Source of the DNA: an uncultured Chlorobiaceae bacterium
GTDB lineage: Bacteria > Bacteroidota > Chlorobiia > Chlorobiales > Chlorobiaceae
DNA: 64,000 nucleotides
Direction of reading: 5' to 3'
Assembly (NCBI GenBank): GCA_903836465.1
Contig: CAILRB010000100.1
Location: forward strand, 1 to 64,000
A program made the translations under genes and the position numbers. The notes under the pieces are model-generated. The model did no database searches. It had not been told where the DNA came from and saw only the letters and a program-made list of their open reading frames with translations. Positions 57,376 through 64,000 of this stretch are shown here, piece after piece (position 1 is the first letter of the stretch; each line of letters opens with the position of its first letter).

Positions 57376-58509
57376 ATGGCTATAGAGATTCGACAAGTCC
57401 GGAATAAAAAAGAAAAGAAGCAGTTTATTACCTTTGCCTGGCAGATCTATCGCAAGGATCCTGAGCTCAACAAGCACTGGGTACCGCCGGTTATTGACGA
57501 TTATATGAAAACACTTGATACGGCAGTGTTTCCCTTGTATGACCATGCCGACCTTGCAATGTTTACGGCATGGAAAGATGGTGTGATGGTCGGGACTATT
57601 GCCGCAATCGAAAATCGCAGGCACAATGACTTTCATGCTGACAAGGTTGGGTTCTGGGGCTTTTTTGAATGTGTTAATGATCAGAGTGTTGCCAATGCTC
57701 TGTTTGATGCCGCCGGAGGATGGCTCAAAAAGAAGGGGCTGAATGCCATGCGCGGTCCGATCAGTCCCTCCATGAACGATCAGTGCGGTATGCTCACCAA
57801 AGGATATGACAGCCCGCCGGTTTTTCTCATGCTGTATAACCCTCCTTTCTATAATAACCTTGTGTTGAACTACGGTCATCATGTCGCCCAGGAACTGCTT
57901 GCCTGGTACATAGACCAGAAAGCTATCGATATTGAACGCCTGCGCCGAATCTCTGAGCATGTCAAGAAAAGGGAGGGGCTGACGGTACGGATTATGAACA
58001 TGAAGGATTTTGACGGGGAAATTGAGCGTATACGGGAGATCTACAACAAGGCATGGGAGAAAAACTGGGGTTTTGTTCCCATGACCAACAAGGAGTTTGA
58101 TTTTCTTGCAAAAAGCCTCAAGCCTCTTGCAAATCCTCATTATATCTACTTTGTGGAAGATCGCAATAAACGCACAGTCGGTTTTTCTCTGTCTCTTCCC
58201 GATGTCAACCAGGCGTTGAAACATGTGAATGGCAATCCTTTTTCACCCATTGGTCTGCTGAAATATCTCTGGTACAGCCGAAAAATTTCAATGGTACGAA
58301 CCATAACCATGGGAGTGCTGCCCGAATACCGTAACAAGGGTGTCGACAGTATTCTCAATACTGAAATTGCTGATTATGGAGGCAAACACGGGGTTTTTGC
58401 CGCTGAAATGAGCTGGGTACTTAAAGCCAATGAACCGATGAGCAAACTGGCAAAAGTAATCGGAGGAACGCCTTACAAGGAGTATGTTATTTACGAAGCA
58501 GATCTTTAG
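57376..58509 (+). CDS. GNAT-like N-acetyltransferase family protein
   Basis: 377 residues from ATG 57376, preceded by GGGGGGAG; an in-frame TTG 57361 is less likely. The C-terminal half shows a GNAT-like acyl-CoA region (TITMGVLPEYRNKGVDSILN). The N-terminal half (WVPPVIDDY, RGPISPSMNDQCGML) belongs to a conserved family of unknown substrate found in many anaerobes. No signal or membrane segment. Function unassigned. Confidence 0.75.
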   Translation: MAIEIRQVRNKKEKKQFITFAWQIYRKDPELNKHWVPPVIDDYMKTLDTAVFPLYDHADLAMFTAWKDGVMVGTIAAIENRRHNDFHADKVGFWGFFECVNDQSVANALFDAAGGWLKKKGLNAMRGPISPSMNDQCGMLTKGYDSPPVFLMLYNPPFYNNLVLNYGHHVAQELLAWYIDQKAIDIERLRRISEHVKKREGLTVRIMNMKDFDGEIERIREIYNKAWEKNWGFVPMTNKEFDFLAKSLKPLANPHYIYFVEDRNKRTVGFSLSLPDVNQALKHVNGNPFSPIGLLKYLWYSRKISMVRTITMGVLPEYRNKGVDSILNTEIADYGGKHGVFAAEMSWVLKANEPMSKLAKVIGGTPYKEYVIYEADL

Positions 58510-58525
58510 CTGGTATTGAGGAAAT

Positions 58526-58559
58526 AAAAAAGGAGGCAGTTTCAGGCCTCCTTTTTTAT
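58526..58559. terminator. Bidirectional terminator
   Basis: AAAAAAGGAGGC ... GCCTCCTTTTTT with an 8-base loop between two convergent genes. Symmetric A/T tracts suit termination in both directions. Confidence 0.9.
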
Positions 58560-58576
58560 TGGTAAAGATATCCGGA

Positions 58577-59287
58577 TCAGAACGATGCCATAAAGACAAG
58601 GGTTGATTTTTCTGTGTCAGGGTTGTAAACGTAAGAGGCTGTATAGCGATCTTTTGAAACCGATATGCCGGTGTTGACGAGGGCAATATTATTGCCTTCT
58701 TTGTCGCCATAGAAATCTTCATCACCCAAGCCAACAACACCTTTTGCGGTATAGCCATCTTTATTATAGAACTTGTAGCTTGCTTCGCAATATTTGGCAT
58801 TTTTGGCACCGTTCTCTTCTGCTCCTGCAATATTAATGGCTGCAAGCAGACCAAAGTTATCTTTTGCATAAGAAACGCTTGCTTCAATAACGTTGAAGCT
58901 ATCTTTGCTGAAATCAAACGTTCTCGGGCTTGGATTAAGGGTAGTGTCTGGTGCGTAATAATCAGTTAAGGTCAAACTAAAGGGCCCAACCGGCACGGTA
59001 GCATAGAGGTCGACCTCCTGATAGCGATATTTGCTATGAGGAGGGGTTAAACTTGTAGCGTTCTCGCTCAAGGCATAGGAACCCCATGCACCAACAACAA
59101 TACCGCTACCCGCAAAGGTATAGGAAAGAGTTGGCTGAATAGCTGCTGAATCATCCAAATTGATGCCTCTCCAGACATAGCTGCTGACCACATCAGCGCC
59201 TACTTTAAATCCTTCAGCCTGGGCGGTGCCGCTTAATCCTGCAAAAAGAGCCACAGCGAGGCTTAAAAGTTTTGCTGTTTTTTTCAT
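58577..59287 (-). CDS. Outer-membrane beta-barrel protein, TorF/Gcw_chp family
   Basis: 236 residues with a clear signal peptide (LLSLAVALFAGLSGTAQA, cleavage before EGFKV). The mature protein alternates hydrophobic and polar residues and ends in Phe (LVFMASF), as outer-membrane barrels do. The segment VVSSYVWRGINL near the mature N-terminus is the hallmark of the Gcw_chp/TorF family (PF09694). Possibly a small porin or channel; substrate unknown. Confidence 0.82.
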   Translation of the reverse strand: MKKTAKLLSLAVALFAGLSGTAQAEGFKVGADVVSSYVWRGINLDDSAAIQPTLSYTFAGSGIVVGAWGSYALSENATSLTPPHSKYRYQEVDLYATVPVGPFSLTLTDYYAPDTTLNPSPRTFDFSKDSFNVIEASVSYAKDNFGLLAAINIAGAEENGAKNAKYCEASYKFYNKDGYTAKGVVGLGDEDFYGDKEGNNIALVNTGISVSKDRYTASYVYNPDTEKSTLVFMASF

Positions 59288-59509
59288 TGTTTTTATACTT
59301 TGTTTGGTTTTGTAATGATCTTTAAAAAAACGCTTTTAATATAATTAGTTAAATGTATTATCCAATAATCTAAATTAAATAATATTTTATTTAATTTTTA
59401 ATTAACTATTTAAGAAATAAAGGCAGAATCCCTTAAATATTTATTGTTTGTCGTCTCGCTGCAATTTGAAAGCCAACTCATAAAATCATGATAAAATGAG
59501 GCCTATCTC

Positions 59510-59917
59510 ATGAAGCACACTGATATTGTGTTGCCTGGTTTGTATTCAGAATACGAATCGTTGCGAAGGTTCATTTCATTATTTGCCGAGAGTGAGTCTT
59601 ACAGCACGCGGTTTATTGAAGGGCTTCAGTTGACTCTGAAAGAGGCTTTTGTCAATGCCATCAGGCATGGAAACAAGGAACAGGGCGATTTGACGGTATC
59701 CATTCGGTTGATTGCGGAAGAACGCACCCTTTTTGCCTCTGTCAGGGATTGCGGAAAAGGGTTCAATCCTGATGAACTTCCTGATCCTGTGACTTCCGGA
59801 AATCTCTTCAAATTATCCGGAAGGGGTATCTATATTATCAGGAGTATCGCCGAAATAGTCGGTATAGAAAGTGATCTGGATGGATGTACCCTTACGTTGC
59901 GTTATATTTCCTATTAA
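59510..59917 (+). CDS. RsbW/SpoIIAB-like histidine-kinase-type ATPase
   Basis: 135 residues, a single HATPase_c domain of the anti-sigma-factor kinase type. The N-box is KEAFVNAIRHGN, the G1 box DCGKGFNPDEL, and the G2 region SGRGIYIIRSIAE. Such proteins phosphorylate STAS antagonists or bind sigma factors. No STAS or sigma gene is adjacent; the STAS protein at 42917 is a possible but unproven partner. Confidence 0.85.
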   Translation: MKHTDIVLPGLYSEYESLRRFISLFAESESYSTRFIEGLQLTLKEAFVNAIRHGNKEQGDLTVSIRLIAEERTLFASVRDCGKGFNPDELPDPVTSGNLFKLSGRGIYIIRSIAEIVGIESDLDGCTLTLRYISY

Positions 59918-59974
59918 TTGAATTCAGCCGTTCTGTGTATGTCCGGCTTAACACTGTAAACAGGTAATCAACTT

Positions 59975-61630
59975 ATGATGGACTTGTCACAAAGCGCAGC
60001 GTGGCGCGAACTTCAGGCTCACAAACTTGAGGTCGAGGGACTGCAGATGAGGAATATGTTCATTGAGGATAGCTCCCGGTTTGAGCGTTTCTCCTTACAA
60101 TGGGAAGGGCTGATGCTCGACTATTCAAAAAACAGGATTACGCCGCATACCATGGAGTTGCTGCTCAATCTGGCGCGCAATGCCGGGCTCGAAAAAAAGC
60201 GTGATGAGATGTTTGCGGGTGAGCCAATAAATTATACAGAACGGCGTGCCGTGCTGCATACCGCTCTTCGCAGGCCTCCGGGTTATTCACTTGAGCTTGA
60301 CGGTCTTGATCTTTCAACGGAAATTGCTGACGTGCTTGCCCAAATGAAGAATTGTTGCGAAAGGGTTATTTCAGGAACATGGACAGGATATACGGGAAAG
60401 CGGATGACCGATGTGGTTAATATTGGTATCGGAGGCTCTGATCTTGGCCCCTGTATGGTGACCGAAGCGCTTCGTCCTTTTGCTCACGGTCAGCTTCAGG
60501 TTCATTTTGTCTCCAATATTGATGGCACCCATATCAGCGAAACCCTGAAAAAGCTCAATCCGGAAACCACTCTCTTCATTATTGCCTCCAAAACCTTTAC
60601 GACCCAGGAGACTCTCACCAACGCAATGACCGCCCGTGAGTGGTTTTTAACGCATGCCAAAAACGAATCGCATATTGCAAAACATTTTGTGGCGGTGTCA
60701 ACTAACCGTACAAAAGTGGTCGAGTTCGGTATTGATGAAGCCAACATGTTCAGGTTCTGGGACTGGGTTGGCGGACGTTATTCACTCTGGTCTTCCATTG
60801 GTCTCTCCATAGCGCTTTTTCTCGGCTTCGACCATTTTCAGGCGCTGCTCAACGGCGCTTATGCAATGGACGAGCATTTTCGTAATGAGCCGCTTGAACG
60901 GAATATTCCTGTTCTGCTGGCGTTGCTTGGTATTTGGTATAATAATTTTTTTGCTTTTTCATCACACGCGGTTATTCCTTATGACCAGTATCTGCATCGT
61001 TTTTCAGCCTATCTTCAGCAGCTTGACATGGAGAGCAACGGCAAGAGGGTCAATGGCGAGGGAAACACGGTGGACTACGCAACCGGTCCCGTGATATGGG
61101 GTGAACCTGGCACCAACTCCCAGCATGCCTTTTTCCAGCTCCTGCATCAGGGGCCGGATGTCATTCCAGCAGACTTTATTGTGCCTCTCAAAACGCAGAA
61201 CCCTGTCGGGGAGCATCATGACATTCTGCTCGCCAACTGCTTTGCGCAGACTGAAGCGCTCATGAAAGGCAAAAATGAGCAGGAGGTTCGCAAGGAACTT
61301 GAAACCGCAGGGTGCGACGATTCAGAACTGAACCTGCTTTTGCCACACAAGGTTTTTCCTGGAAATCGTCCGACAAATACCATTCTTGTCGACGAACTTA
61401 ATCCGTTTACGCTCGGCAGTCTTATTGCCATGTATGAGCATAAAGTTTTTGTGCAGGGGGTTCTCTGGGAGATCAACTCCTTTGACCAGTGGGGCGTCGA
61501 GCTTGGCAAACAGCTTGCCAAAGCTATTTTTCCAGAAATTCAGGGCAGTGAAACAGTTTCCGGGCATGACAGTTCAACCAACGCTCTTATCAATGCCTAT
61601 AGAGCTTTTCGTTCCAAAAGGATTGCATAA
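59975..61630 (+). CDS. pgi: Glucose-6-phosphate isomerase
   Basis: 551 residues of the bacterial/eukaryotic long PGI form. [27 protein letters not shown], the catalytic Glu in [14 protein letters not shown], and [18 protein letters not shown] with the catalytic His. It links glycolysis/gluconeogenesis and glycogen. It starts 57 bases after the kinase gene and may share its transcript. Confidence 0.96.
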   Translation: MMDLSQSAAWRELQAHKLEVEGLQMRNMFIEDSSRFERFSLQWEGLMLDYSKNRITPHTMELLLNLARNAGLEKKRDEMFAGEPINYTERRAVLHTALRRPPGYSLELDGLDLSTEIADVLAQMKNCCERVISGTWTGYTGKRMTDVVNIGIGGSDLGPCMVTEALRPFAHGQLQVHFVSNIDGTHISETLKKLNPETTLFIIASKTFTTQETLTNAMTAREWFLTHAKNESHIAKHFVAVSTNRTKVVEFGIDEANMFRFWDWVGGRYSLWSSIGLSIALFLGFDHFQALLNGAYAMDEHFRNEPLERNIPVLLALLGIWYNNFFAFSSHAVIPYDQYLHRFSAYLQQLDMESNGKRVNGEGNTVDYATGPVIWGEPGTNSQHAFFQLLHQGPDVIPADFIVPLKTQNPVGEHHDILLANCFAQTEALMKGKNEQEVRKELETAGCDDSELNLLLPHKVFPGNRPTNTILVDELNPFTLGSLIAMYEHKVFVQGVLWEINSFDQWGVELGKQLAKAIFPEIQGSETVSGHDSSTNALINAYRAFRSKRIA

Positions 61631-61675
61631 GTGTCATTTTATAGCTTTGTGAAGGAATTCATGTTCAGAAATTCA

Positions 61676-61700
61676 GACCCCGCAGTTTTGCTGCGGGGTC
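61676..61700. terminator. Strong hairpin between pgi and nifA-like gene
   Basis: A perfect 10-base-pair stem GACCCCGCAG/CTGCGGGGTC with a 5-base loop between convergent genes. No T-tract follows on the plus strand, so it is terminator-like rather than a classic terminator. Confidence 0.6.
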
Positions 61701-61774
61701 GTCGGGGTTTCCATTGAGTTACTTCCCTGCCAACAGGATAAGTAGAGAATATCATCTGCGTCACCCCTCTTTCG

Positions 61775-63412
61775 TCAGCGGAATTTCCGGTAGTCAATAT
61801 CGAATTTTTTGATGCGGAGGCCCATGATTCTGTCGGAAAGGCCAAGTTGTACTGCGGCACGGGACATGTTGCCTTTGGTGCGTTTAAGCGCTTCCATGAT
61901 CATCTCCATTTCAATGGCGTCAAGTTTCTGCAGCAGCGAGCCGGTATAGGGAGTGCCGCTGGATTCGGCTGTCTGGAGCGTCGGGGGAAGGTGATAGCCG
62001 TGGATAACATTATCTTCGCTTAGAATGACCGCCCGTTCCATACAGTTCTGCAGTTCGCGGACGTTGCCTGGCCAGTGATAGCGCATAAGCATGTCGATAG
62101 AGGTGGTCGAGATGCGCCGTATTCCTTTTTGGTTTGCCGCATTGTATTTTTCTACAAAATAATCGGCAAGCAGAAGAATATCTGTTTTGCGTTCGCGAAG
62201 CGGGGGAACGGTTATGGGAAAAATATTAAGCCGGTAATAAAGGTCTTCCCTGAAAAGGCCGTTTTGGATCAACTCCTCAAGATTACGGTTTGTTGCAGCA
62301 ATGACCCGCACATCAACCTTGATCGTTTTTGATCCTCCGACCCGTTCCAACTCCTTTTCCTGAATGATTCTGAGCAGTTTCGCCTGGACCGACAGGCTGA
62401 GTTCACCGACTTCATCAAGAAAAATGGTGCCGTTATGGGCGAGCTCAAATCTGCCGTGACGGGTAGCCAACGCTCCTGTGAAGGCTCCTTTTTCATGTCC
62501 GAAGAGTTCGCTTTCAACAATACTTTCCGGCAATGCTGCGCAGTTGAACTTGATGAACGGTTTGTCGGCCCTGCGGCTTTTAAAATGAATAGCGCTTGCC
62601 ACCAGCTCCTTGCCAACACCGCTTTCCCCCAGCACCAGCGTTGTGGCGTTGGTGTTTGCAATCTTGTCAATCATTTTATAGAGTGCAATCATCGGTTTGG
62701 TATTGCCGATAATATTTGCAGGTCGTTCGGCTGGAGAAATGGTTTCGTCCTCTTGCTCTTCTTTCTTGAGCTTCTGTTCCGAAGAGGACTTTCCGGTGAT
62801 TGTTGTCTCATGAGGCGTTTTTGTATTCTCCTCATGGGCAAGCTGCTTGAGGCGCACAGCCTGTGATATCATGGAGGCGATAATAGAGAGCTGGTCGACA
62901 TAGTACTGTAACATGTCGATGCTCTCTTCTCCTATTTTTGTTTTTTTTGTTCTTGTTCGATCGTCTATCGCGGTAGGTTCAAACTGGCGGTCAGCGCTCA
63001 ATGTTCCGATGATCTCTGTACCAGCCTTTATAGGAATGCAGATAAAACAAAGGTTCTCTTTTTTCGCCTTGCTCCGAGACCGGGTTCGGTCGAGAAAGAG
63101 CGGTTCGTCGATAATGGAGGGTACAATCACCGCTTTGCCGGTTTTAACCACATGACCGATTACTCCTTCGCCGATCTGATAGCGACCTCTCTCTTTCTCT
63201 TTTTCCGTCAGTCCGAATGATTCGTTGATAACGATTTCGCCGGTATCACGGTTAAGAATCGTGATCATTCCCCTGAGCATGTTCATATTTTCAGACATGA
63301 TGAAAAGGACAAGCCTTAACACCTTGTTGATATCATCTTCATTGGTGATTGTTCTGCTGACTTCAGCAAGCAGGCTGATACTGTTGTGTTCCTGATTCTG
63401 TGTTATGAGCAT
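61775..63412 (-). CDS. nifA: NifA-type sigma-54-dependent transcriptional activator
   Basis: 545 residues. An N-terminal GAF domain (about 10-170), a charged linker, a central AAA+ domain with Walker A GESGVGKE, the sigma-54 contact loop GAFTGA and Walker B FLDEVGELS, and a C-terminal Fis-type HTH (GNMSRAAVQLGLSDRIMGLRI). NifA activates nitrogenase operons from upstream sites together with RpoN. The assignment rests on domain order, the NifA-like C-terminus and the nifV neighbour. It starts 21 bases after the nifV stop, so the two are probably co-transcribed. Confidence 0.85.
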   Translation of the reverse strand: MLITQNQEHNSISLLAEVSRTITNEDDINKVLRLVLFIMSENMNMLRGMITILNRDTGEIVINESFGLTEKEKERGRYQIGEGVIGHVVKTGKAVIVPSIIDEPLFLDRTRSRSKAKKENLCFICIPIKAGTEIIGTLSADRQFEPTAIDDRTRTKKTKIGEESIDMLQYYVDQLSIIASMISQAVRLKQLAHEENTKTPHETTITGKSSSEQKLKKEEQEDETISPAERPANIIGNTKPMIALYKMIDKIANTNATTLVLGESGVGKELVASAIHFKSRRADKPFIKFNCAALPESIVESELFGHEKGAFTGALATRHGRFELAHNGTIFLDEVGELSLSVQAKLLRIIQEKELERVGGSKTIKVDVRVIAATNRNLEELIQNGLFREDLYYRLNIFPITVPPLRERKTDILLLADYFVEKYNAANQKGIRRISTTSIDMLMRYHWPGNVRELQNCMERAVILSEDNVIHGYHLPPTLQTAESSGTPYTGSLLQKLDAIEMEMIMEALKRTKGNMSRAAVQLGLSDRIMGLRIKKFDIDYRKFR

Positions 63413-63433
63413 GATGCTTCCGATATAAGTTTC

Positions 63434-64000
63434 TCAGTCTTTAACAAAGAGTGTGCTGTAAATGCTGTCAAGCTCTTCAGGCTGCAGTGCCCTTTTCTTT
63501 TCAGCGGCAGTTGTGCGGACAATTGTCAGCAGATGATTTGCCTGATTTCTTGTTATTATCATTCCCCTATTGGAATAAAAATGTTGTAATGAGGCGCTTC
63601 CTGAGTGTTTTCCTATCACCAGTTCATGCTTCTCACGACCGACCTGATCCGGAAGAAACGGCTGATAAGAGAGGGGGTGTTTCAGTAGCGCCGCACAATG
63701 AATACCCGATTCATGCTGGAAAGCCGATTTGCCCACAACTGGTTTTTGAGCTTCAATGACTCTTCCCGCAGCCTTGCTTACTGTATTGCAGAGGTGCGAA
63801 AGCTGTCGGGTATCAATGCTGCTCTTAAATTTTCCCGAGAGCGTCAAGGCAATGGCAAGTTCTTCCAGCGCAGCATTTCCGGCGCGCTCACCAAGTCCGG
63901 TTACTGAAACACTGACCGCCTGACATCCAGCATCCAGAGCTGTAAACGCATTTGCTGTTGCCATTCCCAGATCATTATGGGCATGAAATTCAAGAGCCGC
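63434..64000 (-). CDS. nifV: Homocitrate synthase, C-terminal part (runs off the window)
   Basis: Only the last 188 residues are inside the window, and the gene continues beyond 64000. The frame reads FHAHNDLGMATANAF, NGLGERAGN-like VTGLGERAGNAALEELA, VGKSAFQHESGIHCAALLKHP and VIGKHSGSASL, the pattern of the LeuA/NifV family. Its place before a NifA-type gene favours homocitrate synthase, which makes the organic acid of the FeMo cofactor, over 2-isopropylmalate synthase. Confidence 0.85.
   Translation of the reverse strand, partial: AALEFHAHNDLGMATANAFTALDAGCQAVSVSVTGLGERAGNAALEELAIALTLSGKFKSSIDTRQLSHLCNTVSKAAGRVIEAQKPVVGKSAFQHESGIHCAALLKHPLSYQPFLPDQVGREKHELVIGKHSGSASLQHFYSNRGMIITRNQANHLLTIVRTTAAEKKRALQPEELDSIYSTLFVKD

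Overview
The window comes from a green sulfur bacterium (Chlorobiaceae; Chlorobium/Pelodictyon-like). The clearest markers are a bacteriochlorophyll magnesium-chelatase cluster whose large subunit sits beside bchI and bchD, an arrangement I recall for bchT in Chlorobaculum tepidum, together with an uptake hydrogenase, nitrogen-fixation genes at the right edge, and dense, mostly housekeeping gene content in short operons. The species cannot be fixed from the sequence alone.

Layout. Positions 1-6.65 kb are an accessory, decayed region: three tandem paralogs of a predicted AAA-ATPase/PD-(D/E)XK nuclease family are interspersed with two internally deleted, frameshifted remnants of GDP-mannose 4,6-dehydratase and with remains of toxin-antitoxin-type genes. 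The three nuclease genes share a conserved upstream leader, and two of them share the whole remnant-leader-gene unit. Positions 6.86-10.86 kb hold a tight hupSLCD operon for a membrane-bound [NiFe] hydrogenase whose small subunit carries the six-cysteine pattern known from oxygen-tolerant enzymes. Positions 10.85-12.4 kb (minus strand) hold a translationally coupled trio: an unknown protein, a eukaryote-like 6-pyruvoyl-tetrahydropterin synthase, and GTP cyclohydrolase I.

Positions 12.6-16.3 kb hold an ABC-F ATPase, an AlkD-like DNA glycosylase and an RluD-like pseudouridine synthase. Positions 16.6-23.6 kb hold bchI-bchD-bchT, the first committed step of bacteriochlorophyll synthesis. guaB follows on the minus strand, then a run of three serine tRNAs with different anticodons. 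murB (with a C-terminal DOMON-like domain) overlaps a P-type cation ATPase. Positions 31-40.3 kb are a co-directional housekeeping stretch: purC, a DedA protein, an unpaired transketolase N-half, rsmD, coaD, an aminotransferase, an acyltransferase, a PSP1 protein, metG and an initiator tRNA.

Positions 40.3-49.9 kb hold a secreted NamZ-type muramidase, cfa, a STAS protein with an odd tail, and a five-gene minus-strand operon (GH13-like protein, PfkB kinase, sodium/solute symporter, maf, miaA). Positions 49.9-61.6 kb hold truA, a LysM lytic transglycosylase with a 13-residue repeat, an ArsA-type ATPase, serA, a DAHP synthase preceded by a small Phe/Tyr-ending ORF, a GNAT-like protein, a small outer-membrane barrel, an RsbW-like kinase and pgi. 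The right edge has a NifA-type sigma-54 activator and a truncated nifV.

The best candidates for something new are the repeated remnant-leader-nuclease units at the left end, the oxygen-tolerance cysteine signature in a strict anaerobe's hydrogenase, the degenerate GH13 protein, and the candidate leader peptide in front of the DAHP synthase. No CRISPR array, complete insertion sequence or rRNA gene was seen.
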